NCBI RefSeq assembly: GCF_900142735.1
Contig: NZ_FRBY01000001.1
Coordinates: 682,001-746,000, forward strand
Direction: 5' to 3'
DNA length: 64,000 bases
DNA from: Flavobacterium saccharophilum
GTDB lineage: Bacteria; Bacteroidota; Bacteroidia; Flavobacteriales; Flavobacteriaceae
The notes under the pieces were generated by a model. It worked only from the letters and a program-made list of their open reading frames with translations. It was not told the DNA's origin and did no database searches. Position 1 is the stretch's first letter. Each line of letters starts with the position of its first letter. A program made the position numbers and the translations under genes. Of the stretch, positions 25,221 to 33,653 are shown piece after piece.

Positions 25221-26456
25221 ATGTTAGAAAAAGAAGTTATAAATTTTGAGAGAACAGCCATTGTTGGTATTGTAACTCAAAATCAAAGTGAGGAAAAACT
25301 TAACGAATATCTTGACGAATTAGAGTTTTTGACTTTTACCGCTGGTGGTGAAGTGATCAAACGTTTTTCGCAAAAAATGGAACGCCCGAATCCGAAGACT
25401 TTTATGGGAACGGGAAAAATTGAAGAAATCAATCTTTTTGTAAAAGAAAACGATATATCAACTTTAATTTTTGATGATGAATTGTCGCCTTCACAGCAAA
25501 AAAATATCTCTAAAATTATTGATTGTAAAATCTTAGACAGAACCAATTTAATTCTGGATATTTTTGCACAAAGAGCCGAAAGTTCTTATGCAAGAACACA
25601 GGTTGAATTAGCGCAATGTATCTATTTATTACCTCGACTTTCTGGTTTATGGACACACCTTGAGCGTCAAAAAGGAGGTATTGGTATGCGTGGACCTGGG
25701 GAAACGGAGATTGAAACGGATAGACGTATTGTTCGTGACCGAATTTCGTTATTGAAAGAGAAAATCAAAACGATTGATAAACAAATGGGTGTTCAGCGTA
25801 GTAATCGTGGTGCGATGGTACGTGTGGCGCTGGTAGGGTATACCAATGTTGGAAAATCGACTTTGATGAATGCGGTTGGTAAAAGTGATGTTTTTGTTGA
25901 GAATAAATTGTTTGCAACGCTGGATACAACAGTTAGAAAAGTGGTGATCAAAAACTTACCATTTTTGCTTTCTGACACCGTAGGTTTTATTAGAAAACTG
26001 CCAACGCAATTGGTAGATTCTTTTAAAAGTACATTGGATGAGGTTCGCGAAGCTGATTTGCTTTTGCATATTGTAGATATTTCACATCCTGATTTTGAAG
26101 ATCATATTGCCTCTGTAAATCAGACTTTGCAGGATATTAAAGCACATGAAAAACCAGTAATTATGGTTTTCAATAAAATTGATGCCTACAAACACCTGAC
26201 GATTGATGAAGATGATTTAATGACAGAGAAAACGCCAAGACATTATACGCTTGATGAATGGAAATCAACCTGGATGCATCGTTTGGGAGAAGAAAATGCA
26301 TTGTTCATTTCGGCTACCAATAAACAAAACTTTGAAGAATTTAGAGAAAGAGTTTACGAGGCAGTTCGTCAGATTCATATCACCAGATTCCCTTATAATA
26401 AGTTTTTGTATCCGGATTATAAAGATGCAATAGAAAAAGAAGAAGAAGAAGAATAA
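25221..26456 (+). CDS. hflX: Ribosome-associated GTPase HflX
   Basis: A 411-residue GTPase that splits stalled or stress-damaged 70S ribosomes. The N-terminal HflX domain carries FMGTGKIEEI and the glycine-rich GGIGMRGPGETEIETDRR (~157-173), followed by a coiled-coil (~174-190). The G domain shows G1 GYTNVGKSTL (~205), G3 DTVGFIRKLP, G4 NKID and G5 SATN. A C-terminal acidic tail ends in a Glu run. Length matches the family. It ends against a long palindrome shared with the convergent DUF3078 gene. Confidence 0.95.
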   Translation: MLEKEVINFERTAIVGIVTQNQSEEKLNEYLDELEFLTFTAGGEVIKRFSQKMERPNPKTFMGTGKIEEINLFVKENDISTLIFDDELSPSQQKNISKIIDCKILDRTNLILDIFAQRAESSYARTQVELAQCIYLLPRLSGLWTHLERQKGGIGMRGPGETEIETDRRIVRDRISLLKEKIKTIDKQMGVQRSNRGAMVRVALVGYTNVGKSTLMNAVGKSDVFVENKLFATLDTTVRKVVIKNLPFLLSDTVGFIRKLPTQLVDSFKSTLDEVREADLLLHIVDISHPDFEDHIASVNQTLQDIKAHEKPVIMVFNKIDAYKHLTIDEDDLMTEKTPRHYTLDEWKSTWMHRLGEENALFISATNKQNFEEFRERVYEAVRQIHITRFPYNKFLYPDYKDAIEKEEEEE

Positions 26457-26605
26457 AATTTTTACCGCGAAGAGCGCAAAGGTTTTTTACAAAGCTTATT
26501 TATAAATGTAAAGTTCGCAAAGCTGGATGTTGATCCAGCTTTGCGAACTTTGCAGTTTTATGATAATGTAATATAAAAATCTTTGCGCTCTTTGCGGTAA
26601 AATTT
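26456..26605. repeat. Large nested palindrome with GCGCAAAG words
   Basis: The outer arms (26456-26481 and 26581-26605) both carry TTTACCGC.AAGAGCGCAAAG and its complement, about 23 paired bases. The inner perfect hairpin (26510-26551) again uses the word TTCGCAAAG. It fills the whole space between two convergent genes. Confidence 0.75.
26510..26551. terminator. Bidirectional hairpin between hflX and the DUF3078 gene
   Basis: A 19-bp perfect stem (AAAGTTCGCAAAGCTGGAT and complement) with loop GTTG. Only weak T-runs follow on either strand, so termination could use the outer palindrome too. Confidence 0.6.
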
Positions 26606-26610
26606 ACAGA

Positions 26611-27561
26611 TTAGAATCCGAAATTAAGTCCTAGACCAAATACTTCTCTGGTTTGAAGACCTTGATAGGCGTTGTCGTCATAAATTGCCTGGAATGATAA
26701 ATTGGCCGACAAAAATTTGTTCACTTTCATGACGATATTTAGCGAGTAATCGATATCAACATTTTGAGGATCTTCTAAATAATTAGAATATAAGTTTAAA
26801 GTATTTTCGGCTGTTACGTTAGTCATAATGGCCAGTTTGTAATAAACTGAAGCATAAAAACCTAATTCGTAACGCATACTTTTGCCTTCATCAACACCAA
26901 AATAATCTCCATCTACATAAGGTAAGCCAGTTGCCTGATTGATTCCTGTGGTATAAGCATTGTCTACGAAAGTAAATTTTGAAGTTAACGGTGCAAAGTT
27001 GATTTTTAGGTTGGCATCTTTTGTCCAGTAGATACCAGGACCAGTTGTCAGATATCCAGGAGACATGAATTTGGTGTTTTCAGTTCTGATTTCTTTTCCA
27101 TTAGCATCCTGACCGTAAATGTAGCCGATTGAAAACTGAGTTCTAAAATTAAGGAAGTATGAGTAATACCATTGTCCAAAAGCTTTTTTTCCAACAATTG
27201 AATTGAATTCTAAACGGTCATCGGTTTTTTTTGAGAAATCGGAATTCTTAGTTTGTAAAAGACCGTAATACGCTAAGATTTTATTATCCCAGGTTATATC
27301 GTCTTTTTTGTAGTTGAAATCGTAATTGATTCCTAAAGTTCCTGAGAAACTGTCTTCTCCTCCGGCAATCCAGTTATTAAAGCTCGATTGATTTAATAAA
27401 AGAGATACAGTTCCTTTCTTTTTCCAGCCTTCTCCTTCAATAGTGTCGTTAATTTTTTTTACTGCTTTTTCAGTGTTCTGAATTAACTCTTTTTCGGTAT
27501 TTTGGGCTTGTACAAAAGTGAAATTTACTAAAACGAAAAGTAATAACGCTAGCTTTCTCAT
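26611..27561 (-). CDS. DUF3078 outer-membrane protein
   Basis: A 316-residue protein with a signal peptide ending at FVQAQNT. Residues ~45 onward match DUF3078: WKKKGTVSLLLNQSSFNNWIAGGEDSFS, then repeated amphipathic strands (WDNKILAYYGLLQTKN, WYYSYFLNFRTQFSIGY) and a C-terminal EVFGLGLNFGF strand ending in Phe, a barrel-assembly signal. A Bacteroidota family without known function. It is the last gene of the suf region but has its own promoter (27587-27594). Confidence 0.85.
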   Translation of the reverse strand: MRKLALLLFVLVNFTFVQAQNTEKELIQNTEKAVKKINDTIEGEGWKKKGTVSLLLNQSSFNNWIAGGEDSFSGTLGINYDFNYKKDDITWDNKILAYYGLLQTKNSDFSKKTDDRLEFNSIVGKKAFGQWYYSYFLNFRTQFSIGYIYGQDANGKEIRTENTKFMSPGYLTTGPGIYWTKDANLKINFAPLTSKFTFVDNAYTTGINQATGLPYVDGDYFGVDEGKSMRYELGFYASVYYKLAIMTNVTAENTLNLYSNYLEDPQNVDIDYSLNIVMKVNKFLSANLSFQAIYDDNAYQGLQTREVFGLGLNFGF

Positions 27562-27586
27562 AGTTTTTAGTTTAGAAGTGTATTAA

Positions 27587-27594
27587 CAAATATA
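27587..27594 (-). promoter_or_regulatory. -7 box TATATTTG for the DUF3078 gene
   Basis: CAAATATA on the plus strand, an exact -7 match on the minus strand, 26 bases before the start codon. Confidence 0.5.
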
Positions 27595-27640
27595 CTAAAA
27601 ACCGTCAAAAGGTTCAGGGTTTATTGCCTGTAAAAGAAAG

Positions 27641-28150
27641 TTATTTCTTAGTTTCTTTATATAATGGAACCGCTGAACAGGCTTCTCCGTACATAATACT
27701 TCTGGCAAAAGGTTGCAGATAGGTAGTCGCTAAAATATACGCACGCATTGGTACCGGTTTTTTAGAACAGCCTTTTACAATAACGGGTTTGTTTTTATAA
27801 GACGAATAATCAATGTTTTTTAAGATTTCTTCGTACAAACTTGCATCTAAATCTTCGATAGTTCCGTTAACTACTTTTTTTGCGTAAGGCGCCAGGTGAA
27901 CACTTACCAAAATTAATGCCCAAGCTGGAACAATTGCATCTGTACTGCAATTTACTGCCACATATTGATCTTGATATTGCGACCAATCGTGATTTTTTAA
28001 ATGCTCTCTAAAGTCTTTTTCTTTCAATAAAAAGCCTTCTAAAAGCCATTGCGAGATGTCAATTTGCACACGCATTCCCTTTGGATAGTAATCTTCCAAA
28101 TCAAATACTTCTAGTACGCTATTGGCAACTTTATTGATGATTTCTTCCAT
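27641..28150 (-). CDS. DUF2480 protein of the suf locus
   Basis: A 169-residue soluble protein matching DUF2480 along its length (VFDLEDYYPKGMRVQIDISQ, AVNCSTDAIVPAWALILV, VKGCSKKPVPMRAYILATT). Several cysteines are conserved in this Bacteroidota family, at NCST, KGCS and EACS. It is regularly found next to SUF genes, which suggests a supporting role in Fe-S assembly, but none has been shown. The repeat at 28150-28228 separates it from sufT. Confidence 0.85.
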   Translation of the reverse strand: MEEIINKVANSVLEVFDLEDYYPKGMRVQIDISQWLLEGFLLKEKDFREHLKNHDWSQYQDQYVAVNCSTDAIVPAWALILVSVHLAPYAKKVVNGTIEDLDASLYEEILKNIDYSSYKNKPVIVKGCSKKPVPMRAYILATTYLQPFARSIMYGEACSAVPLYKETKK

Positions 28151-28228
28151 TCTTTAAGTCTTAAAGTCAAATGTCCAAAGTCATAAAGTCCCTAACTTTC
28201 GAACTTTATGACTTTAGACTTTATGACT
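28150..28228. repeat. AGTC/GACT word-like repeat between sufT and the DUF2480 gene
   Basis: Words TTAAAGTC, AGTCATAAAGT and their complements ACTTTATGACT, GACTTTAGACT occur in both senses, so it can fold. AACTTTATGACTTTAGACT at 28202-28220 is nearly identical to the 19-mers at 35083 and 35467. Confidence 0.7.
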
Positions 28229-28230
28229 AA

Positions 28231-28554
28231 TTAAAGCATTCCTAATTCTAATTTTGCTTCTTCGCTCATTAAATCTTTACTCCAAGGCGGATCAAAAGTA
28301 ATTTCAACATCAACATCTTTAATGTTTTCGATTGTTTTTACTTTCTCTTCAACTTCTCTTGGTAAACTTTCCGCAACCGGGCAGTTTGGAGATGTTAATG
28401 TCATTAAGATTTTTACTTCGTAATCGGTGTTAACCATTACGTCGTAAATTAATCCTAATTCGTAAATATCTACAGGAATCTCCGGATCGTAAATGCCTTT
28501 TAAAACTTTTACGATTGATTCTCCTAATTCGTTTGTGTCAATTTCTTGTTCCAT
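28231..28554 (-). CDS. sufT: SufT-type Fe-S maturation protein (DUF59/MIP18 family)
   Basis: A 107-residue protein with a single DUF59 domain: VKVLKGIYDPEIPVDIYELGLIYDV, then the invariant-Cys motif TSPNCPVAESLP, and the DPPWSKDLMSEEAK ending. SufT proteins help deliver Fe-S clusters to target enzymes. Position in the suf operon supports the call. The orphan gene at 28558 ends 4 bases before it. Confidence 0.9.
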   Translation of the reverse strand: MEQEIDTNELGESIVKVLKGIYDPEIPVDIYELGLIYDVMVNTDYEVKILMTLTSPNCPVAESLPREVEEKVKTIENIKDVDVEITFDPPWSKDLMSEEAKLELGML

Positions 28555-28557
28555 TTT

Positions 28558-29259
28558 TTATTTGCTATGTGATTTTAAATCAATAGTATATTCTACATTG
28601 ATTATTTTTTGAACTCCAAGGTCCGTATTAGAGAATAAAATGTAAGGTGTTATTTTACTATTATATTGGTCATTTAATTCTACGGAATCTGTGTAAATTC
28701 TATTGTTTGTTTTATAAATAAATTTCCCGTTTAAAGAATTGTTTGCCGTAAACTTGATTTCTTTCACGCTTTCATCAAATGTCTCTTCATATGCCGAAGA
28801 AGAAGATAGATATTTAATTTTCTTCTTGTTATAATCTATTTTTAAAGAGTAACTGTGTTTTCTAAATTTGGTATTTAAAATTTCTGCGAATGAGTTGTTT
28901 AAATAGTCTATATCTAATTTGATTACAAATTTTGTATAGTTTTTAACCGGATCGTATGATCCTTCAATACTACGTGATGTATGTGATAGTAAACTCGAAA
29001 GTTTCTTTAAATCATCTTTAGAGAACTCTTTTAAAGCAATAAATCCTGTTGATGTTTGATTATTTTCAACAAGTTCAAATTTTAAGTTAGGAAAATTTGC
29101 TTCCAGATATTGTTTGTTAGCATATAATCCCTTTTTTACCAGAACACAGTTTGGTCTTTGTTCGTATTTAAAATTAATTGTATGTGTTGCTTTCTCTTTA
29201 TTTTGAGAAAAAACAAAGTTGACTACTATTAAAAATATTAAACAAAGATTAATTTTCAT
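28558..29259 (-). CDS. Secreted orphan protein within the suf operon
   Basis: A 233-residue protein with a signal peptide ending at VFSQNKE; I recognise no domain. It is Lys-, Asn- and Ser-rich with about ten predicted beta-strands. Its codons are more AT-rich than those of the flanking suf genes. It is packed tightly between sufE (2 bases) and sufT (3 bases), so it shares their transcript, yet an exported protein has no obvious place in Fe-S assembly. It is likely a later arrival in the operon. Confidence 0.7.
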   Translation of the reverse strand: MKINLCLIFLIVVNFVFSQNKEKATHTINFKYEQRPNCVLVKKGLYANKQYLEANFPNLKFELVENNQTSTGFIALKEFSKDDLKKLSSLLSHTSRSIEGSYDPVKNYTKFVIKLDIDYLNNSFAEILNTKFRKHSYSLKIDYNKKKIKYLSSSSAYEETFDESVKEIKFTANNSLNGKFIYKTNNRIYTDSVELNDQYNSKITPYILFSNTDLGVQKIINVEYTIDLKSHSK

Positions 29260-29261
29260 AC

Positions 29262-29687
29262 TCAGTTATTATTTTTAGCATTAAAAGCCAAAGCGTACAT
29301 TTTGATGTTTTTAATCATCGAAACTAATCCGTTTGCACGTGTTGCTGATAAATGCTCTTTTAAACCAATTTCATCAATAAATTCAGTGTCGGCATTTATG
29401 ATATCTTCTGCGTTTTGGTTGGAGAACGCACGGATTAAAATCGCGATTATTCCCTTCGTTAAAATCGCATCACTATCTGCGGTAAAGACAATTTTATCAT
29501 CTTTTTGTTCTCCGTGCAACCAAACTTTCGATTGGCATCCTTTGATTAAATTCTCGTCAGTTTTATACTCTTCATTAATTAACGGAAGACTTTTTCCTAA
29601 TTCGATGATGTATTCATAACGTTGCATCCAATCATCGAACATTGAGAATTCGTCTATTATTTCGTTTTGTATCTCTTTTATTGTCAT
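29262..29687 (-). CDS. sufE: SufE sulfur-transfer protein
   Basis: A 141-residue cytosolic partner of SufS: it accepts persulfide sulfur and passes it to SufBCD. The sulfur-accepting Cys is in LIKGCQSKVWLHG (~51), and FDDWMQRYEYIIELGKSLP and the C-terminal RANGLVSMIKNIK are typical. It sits two genes after sufS, separated by a small lipoprotein gene (2-base gap). Confidence 0.95.
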   Translation of the reverse strand: MTIKEIQNEIIDEFSMFDDWMQRYEYIIELGKSLPLINEEYKTDENLIKGCQSKVWLHGEQKDDKIVFTADSDAILTKGIIAILIRAFSNQNAEDIINADTEFIDEIGLKEHLSATRANGLVSMIKNIKMYALAFNAKNNN

Positions 29688-29689
29688 AA

Positions 29690-30115
29690 TTATTCTTTAG
29701 CAAAATCAACTAGCAAATTTACCAATTTTTCTATTTCCTTTGGAGGAAAACCATTGTCGAAACCTGTGGTTTCGTACGTCTTTTGATTTTGAGTTATTTT
29801 TAAATTACCAATTGCCGCACCGTCATAAAATCGCTTTTCAGTTGGTGCTTTTAAGGTTGGAATATTTTCTAATTTTATTTTAGAAAACTCCGTTACAATC
29901 TGTTTCCATTTTGCATCGGTGATTTTCTTTTCTATCGGTTGTGTGTCTCTGCCATTGGTAACCGAAACTGTTTTATTCTGAACAACGATCTTTTTGTAGA
30001 CTCCTCTCGAAACCGCAGAATATTCCATTTGTGTTGTTGTCATATCAGCAAGTTTTTGGCTTGAACAGCCTGTTCCGAAGAAAATTGTCAGGAGTAATAA
30101 AGATAGTATTCTCAT
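29690..30115 (-). CDS. Small lipoprotein between sufS and sufE
   Basis: A 141-residue lipoprotein (lipobox FFGTGC, Cys ~17). The mature part is one compact alpha/beta unit (RGVYKKIVVQNKTVSVTNGR, KWKQIVTEFSKIKLENIP, GNLKITQNQKTYETTGFDNG). I recall similar proteins at this place in other Flavobacterium suf loci, but no function is known. Its 2-base gap to sufE and 12-base gap to sufS put it firmly in the operon. Confidence 0.7.
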   Translation of the reverse strand: MRILSLLLLTIFFGTGCSSQKLADMTTTQMEYSAVSRGVYKKIVVQNKTVSVTNGRDTQPIEKKITDAKWKQIVTEFSKIKLENIPTLKAPTEKRFYDGAAIGNLKITQNQKTYETTGFDNGFPPKEIEKLVNLLVDFAKE

Positions 30116-30127
30116 AAAATGTGTTTT

Positions 30128-31342
30128 TTAGCTTAACATGGTTTTTGCTTTTTTTACCGCTTCAACCATCGTATCAATTTCTTCTTTGGTATTGTAAAAA
30201 GAGAAAGAAGCACGAATAGTTCCCGGAATACAAAAGAAGTTCATAATGGGTTGAGCACAATGGTGTCCGGTACGAACGGCGATTCCTAATTTATCGATAA
30301 TTGAACCAATGTCGTAAGGATGAATTCCATCAATATTAAACGAAACCACAGAAGCTTTATTTTTTCCGGTTCCGTAAATTTTTAAACCTTCAATTTCTAA
30401 TAAACGTTTTGTAGCGTATTCTAAAAGTTCGTTTTCGTATTGCTGAATGTTTTCGAAACCAACACTATTTAAATAATCAATAGCAGTTCCTAAAACAATT
30501 CCGCCAGCAATATTTGGCGTTCCGGCTTCGAATTTATGAGGAAGATCAGCATAAGTCGTTTTCTCGAAAGTAACCTCTTTGATCATCTCGCCACCACCCT
30601 GATATGGAGGAAGTTTGTTTAACCATGCTTCTTTTCCGTATAAAATTCCGGTTCCGGTTGGACCGCACATTTTATGTCCTGAAAAAGCATAAAAATCGCA
30701 ATCTAATTCCTGGACATTTGGTTTTAAATGCGGAACCGCCTGTGCTCCATCAATTAAAACTGCAGCGCCAACAGCATGTGCTTTATCAATAATATATTTT
30801 ATCGGATTGATGATTCCTAATGCATTCGAAATATGATTGACGGTAACGACTTTGGTTTTTTCTGATAACAAAGCATCAAAAGCTTCCATAATCAATTCAC
30901 CATCCTCGTTCATCGGAATCACTTTTAAAGTTGCTCCCGTTTTTTCGCATAACATTTGCCACGGCACAATATTACTGTGGTGTTCTAAAGAGGAGACAAT
31001 TACTTCATCGCCCGGTTTTAAAATAGAAGCAAAACCGTTAGTCACTAAGTTGATTCCGTGCGTTGTTCCTGAAGTAAAAAGTACTTCGTGAGCAAATTTT
31101 GCATTAATATGTTGTTGCACTTTACCACGAGAAATCTCGTAAGCATCGGTAGCTAATTGACTTAAAGTGTGAACACCTCTATGGATATTGGCGTTTATTT
31201 CCTGATAATATTTCACTTCAGCATCGATCACAATTTGTGGTTTTTGTGAAGTCGCTCCGTTGTCGAAATATACTAAAGGTTTTCCGTTTACTTTTTGTGA
31301 AAGTATCGGAAATTCAGCTCTTATTTTTTGGATATCTAGCAT
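30128..31342 (-). CDS. sufS: SufS cysteine desulfurase
   Basis: A 404-residue PLP enzyme that removes sulfur from cysteine as an enzyme-bound persulfide. PLP lysine in FYAFSGHKMCGPTG (~225), ARG-type DNGATSQKP start, and the catalytic Cys in the loop RTGHHCAQP (~361) mark the group II (SufS) type. It has a -7 box of its own (31368-31375), needed because the opposite-strand pair at 31564-33514 cuts it off from sufD. Confidence 0.95.
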   Translation of the reverse strand: MLDIQKIRAEFPILSQKVNGKPLVYFDNGATSQKPQIVIDAEVKYYQEINANIHRGVHTLSQLATDAYEISRGKVQQHINAKFAHEVLFTSGTTHGINLVTNGFASILKPGDEVIVSSLEHHSNIVPWQMLCEKTGATLKVIPMNEDGELIMEAFDALLSEKTKVVTVNHISNALGIINPIKYIIDKAHAVGAAVLIDGAQAVPHLKPNVQELDCDFYAFSGHKMCGPTGTGILYGKEAWLNKLPPYQGGGEMIKEVTFEKTTYADLPHKFEAGTPNIAGGIVLGTAIDYLNSVGFENIQQYENELLEYATKRLLEIEGLKIYGTGKNKASVVSFNIDGIHPYDIGSIIDKLGIAVRTGHHCAQPIMNFFCIPGTIRASFSFYNTKEEIDTMVEAVKKAKTMLS

Positions 31343-31367
31343 GTCTTATTTAGAAAAATTCTATCTA

Positions 31368-31375
31368 CAAAAGTA
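31368..31375 (-). promoter_or_regulatory. sufS promoter -7 box (TACTTTTG on the minus strand)
   Basis: CAAAAGTA on the plus strand, 25 bases before the sufS start. It supports separate transcription of the sufS segment. Confidence 0.5.
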
Positions 31376-31563
31376 CTAAAACTAAATTGGTTTCTCCATG
31401 AAAACTATAATTTCCTTTTACAGCGCCATCAGCGAGAGGTTTAAATGTCGATTCCGTAAAATTAGATTTGATTTTATAAATTATATGAAATGGAAATCTA
31501 AATTCGATCATAATATCGTGATCATAAATTAATTATATTGCATTAAAAATAGCTGACATCATT

Positions 31564-32913
31564 ATGAAAAAATTTCTCAAAGTACTTGTTCTTGTTTTGG
31601 TTCTTGCATTTTTGTATTTCGGATTTACTACGTACCCGAAGCTTGATCTGATTTCTGGTTTTTCAGCCAAAAGTGTCGCTTCTGGTCATTTTATGGATAA
31701 TCGGCCTTTAGATCTGATTCAGAAAACGGACAATGATATTGATATGATTGATTTGGCTAAAAATTCTATAGATGAAACAGGTAAGTTTGCAACGGCTTCT
31801 GTTTATGGTTTAAAAGAAAGAAAAGCGATTTATCGAGAAGGTTTGGGGGCAACTTTAATCAATGAAGATTTTGATGTTTCGAAACCGTATTTGCTTCCAA
31901 AGAGAACAAAATTAGTTAATAATCTTCCTTTTCCTTATGGGAATAATGAACCAAAAGACACTACGTTTTCAAATGTTGATTATGCAAAATTGAAAAGTGC
32001 TGTCGATAATTCATTTGATAAAAACGGAGGAAAGAAAAAGAGAACGCGCGCCGTTGTGGTTCTGTATAAAGATAAATTGATAGCCGAAAAATACGATACC
32101 GGTTTTAATAAAGACAGTAAAATTTTAGGCTGGTCGATGACAAAAAGTATCACTAGTTCGGCTTTTGGCGTTTTAGCCAAACAAGGGAAAATTGATATTT
32201 ATAAACCGGCTCCAATTGCAGAATGGCAAAAAGACGATCGTAAAATTATCACTATTAATGATTTACTTCATATGAATTCTGGTTTGGAATGGGAAGAGAA
32301 TTACAGTACGATCTGTGATGCGACAAAAATGCTTTTTCAGGCCGAAGATATGGGAAAAGTGCAAATGGATAAACCAGCACAATTTAAACCCAACACACAT
32401 TGGAATTACTCTTCAGGAACAACTAATTTATTATCCCGAATTTTGAGAAGTCGGTTTAAAACGCAACAAGAATATCTTGATTTTTGGTACAGCGCCGTAA
32501 TCGATAAAATCGGAATGAATTCGATGATTGTAGAACAAGACATGTCAGGGACTTACGTTGGTTCCTCTTACGGATGGGCAACTCCAAGAGATTGGTCAAA
32601 ATTTGGATTATTATATCTGAGAAAAGGGAATTGGAACGGAGAACAAATCCTTGATGAAAGCTGGGTAAAATATACGGCAACACCAACAAATACTTCTGAA
32701 GGAAAATATGGAGCACAGTTTTGGTTAAACGCCGAAGGAAAATTTCCTGATGTTCCTCGTGATATGTTTTATTGTAGCGGTTACCAAGGACAAATGGTGG
32801 CGATTATTCCGTCGTTAGATATGGTAATTGTGAGGATGGGAGTGAAGGAAGAAGAGCCAGGATTTGATTTTAATGGTTTTTTGAAGGGGATAATTTCTTC
32901 TATAAAAAAATAG
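31564..32913 (+). CDS. Exported serine hydrolase of the class C beta-lactamase family
   Basis: A 449-residue protein with an N-terminal membrane anchor (~5-23). The catalytic Ser and Lys are in GWSMTKS (~191-194), the second motif is YSS in WNYSSGTTNLLSR (~281), and YGAQFWLN (~380) marks the third region. The family includes esterases and peptidases, and true beta-lactamase activity is not implied. It is encoded against the direction of the suf genes between sufS and sufD, together with the next gene. Nothing links it to Fe-S assembly. Confidence 0.85.
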   Translation: MKKFLKVLVLVLVLAFLYFGFTTYPKLDLISGFSAKSVASGHFMDNRPLDLIQKTDNDIDMIDLAKNSIDETGKFATASVYGLKERKAIYREGLGATLINEDFDVSKPYLLPKRTKLVNNLPFPYGNNEPKDTTFSNVDYAKLKSAVDNSFDKNGGKKKRTRAVVVLYKDKLIAEKYDTGFNKDSKILGWSMTKSITSSAFGVLAKQGKIDIYKPAPIAEWQKDDRKIITINDLLHMNSGLEWEENYSTICDATKMLFQAEDMGKVQMDKPAQFKPNTHWNYSSGTTNLLSRILRSRFKTQQEYLDFWYSAVIDKIGMNSMIVEQDMSGTYVGSSYGWATPRDWSKFGLLYLRKGNWNGEQILDESWVKYTATPTNTSEGKYGAQFWLNAEGKFPDVPRDMFYCSGYQGQMVAIIPSLDMVIVRMGVKEEEPGFDFNGFLKGIISSIKK

Positions 32914-32945
32914 TTTTAATTTTAAAAACATAGGAATTAGATTAC

Positions 32946-32953
32946 TATTTTTG
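32946..32953 (+). promoter_or_regulatory. -7 box TATTTTTG
   Basis: Exact TAnnTTTG match 16 bases before the ATG at 32969; it decides the start of the next gene. Confidence 0.55.
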
Positions 32954-32968
32954 CCGAAATATTATTTT

Positions 32969-33514
32969 ATGTCTGAATATAAAAGACCCCGAATTAAAAA
33001 AATTTTGGAAATTATAGTTGATGAGGATGCTTATATTGAAAACGCATGTTCAAAAAACGCAAAAAAGATTAATGATATATCTGAAAATATAATTACAGAA
33101 TTTTGGATTGATAAACATTATTCTATTAGAGATCAACATGGAGATGATTTTGGAAAAAGAGAAGGTATTGATATAAAAACGGTAGAGGATGTTGTAAATA
33201 GATCTTTTAAAATATTGAAGTATTTTAATTTCAAGAATGGAAAGTTTCAGTTTGTAAATTTCCCACCTAAAAAAATTAGACCAATAAGGATAGTTTTAAA
33301 ACAAATTTTTGAAGAGAATGAAACTTTAAATGTTATTGCTGAGTATAATTTTATTGAACTTAATTTATATGAAGTGACAGTTATTACAGCTTTAAGAAAA
33401 GAAAATTTTACTTTATCAGATGGTCAATATGGAATTATTTTTGATTTTGACACAATCAAATTAATGTTTAAAGTTAGAGGAAATGAAATTTTGGTTGATG
33501 AATATATTTATTAA
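32969..33514 (+). CDS. Unknown cytosolic protein
   Basis: 181 residues from the ATG at 32969; a TTG six codons upstream is in frame but overlaps the -7 box, so it is unlikely. I recognise no domain. It has no signal peptide, a basic start (MSEYKRPRIKKILEIIVDED), and a mixed alpha/beta composition ending in IIFDFDTIKLMFKVRGN. The coding sequence is clearly more AT-rich than the adjacent suf genes, with many AAT, ATA and TTA codons, which suggests foreign origin. It follows the serine hydrolase by 55 bases and probably came with it. Confidence 0.6.
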   Translation: MSEYKRPRIKKILEIIVDEDAYIENACSKNAKKINDISENIITEFWIDKHYSIRDQHGDDFGKREGIDIKTVEDVVNRSFKILKYFNFKNGKFQFVNFPPKKIRPIRIVLKQIFEENETLNVIAEYNFIELNLYEVTVITALRKENFTLSDGQYGIIFDFDTIKLMFKVRGNEILVDEYIY

Positions 33515-33539
33515 ATGAATAAAAATATTACCTTTGTAT

Positions 33540-33639
33540 AAAGAGCAGGATAATACTCTGGGAAGTCTTTTAGACAGGACAAAAATCTGGGAAGCTCTTT
33601 TTACAAAATAAAAAAACCACTCTTTTGAGTGGTTTTTTT
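33540..33639 (+). ncRNA. Candidate small RNA between the unknown gene and sufD
   Basis: TACCTTTG (33529-33536) is an exact -7 box just past the stop codon of the preceding gene. About 75 bases later comes a strong terminator. The stretch holds an imperfect direct repeat, TCTGGGAAGTCTTTTAGAC and TCTGGGAAGCTCTTTTTAC, and no open frame. No -33 element is visible, so this is tentative. Confidence 0.25.
33611..33639. terminator. Bidirectional terminator facing sufD
   Basis: Stem AAAAAACCACTC / GAGTGGTTTTTT, loop TTTT, U-tracts on both strands. It ends sufD from the right and the unknown gene or small RNA from the left. Confidence 0.85.
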
Positions 33640-33653
33640 GTATTTATCAATTT

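Noticed and set aside
31564..32913. A beta-lactamase resistance gene
   Set aside because: Only the SxxK serine-hydrolase fold is supported; motifs two and three differ from true class C enzymes.
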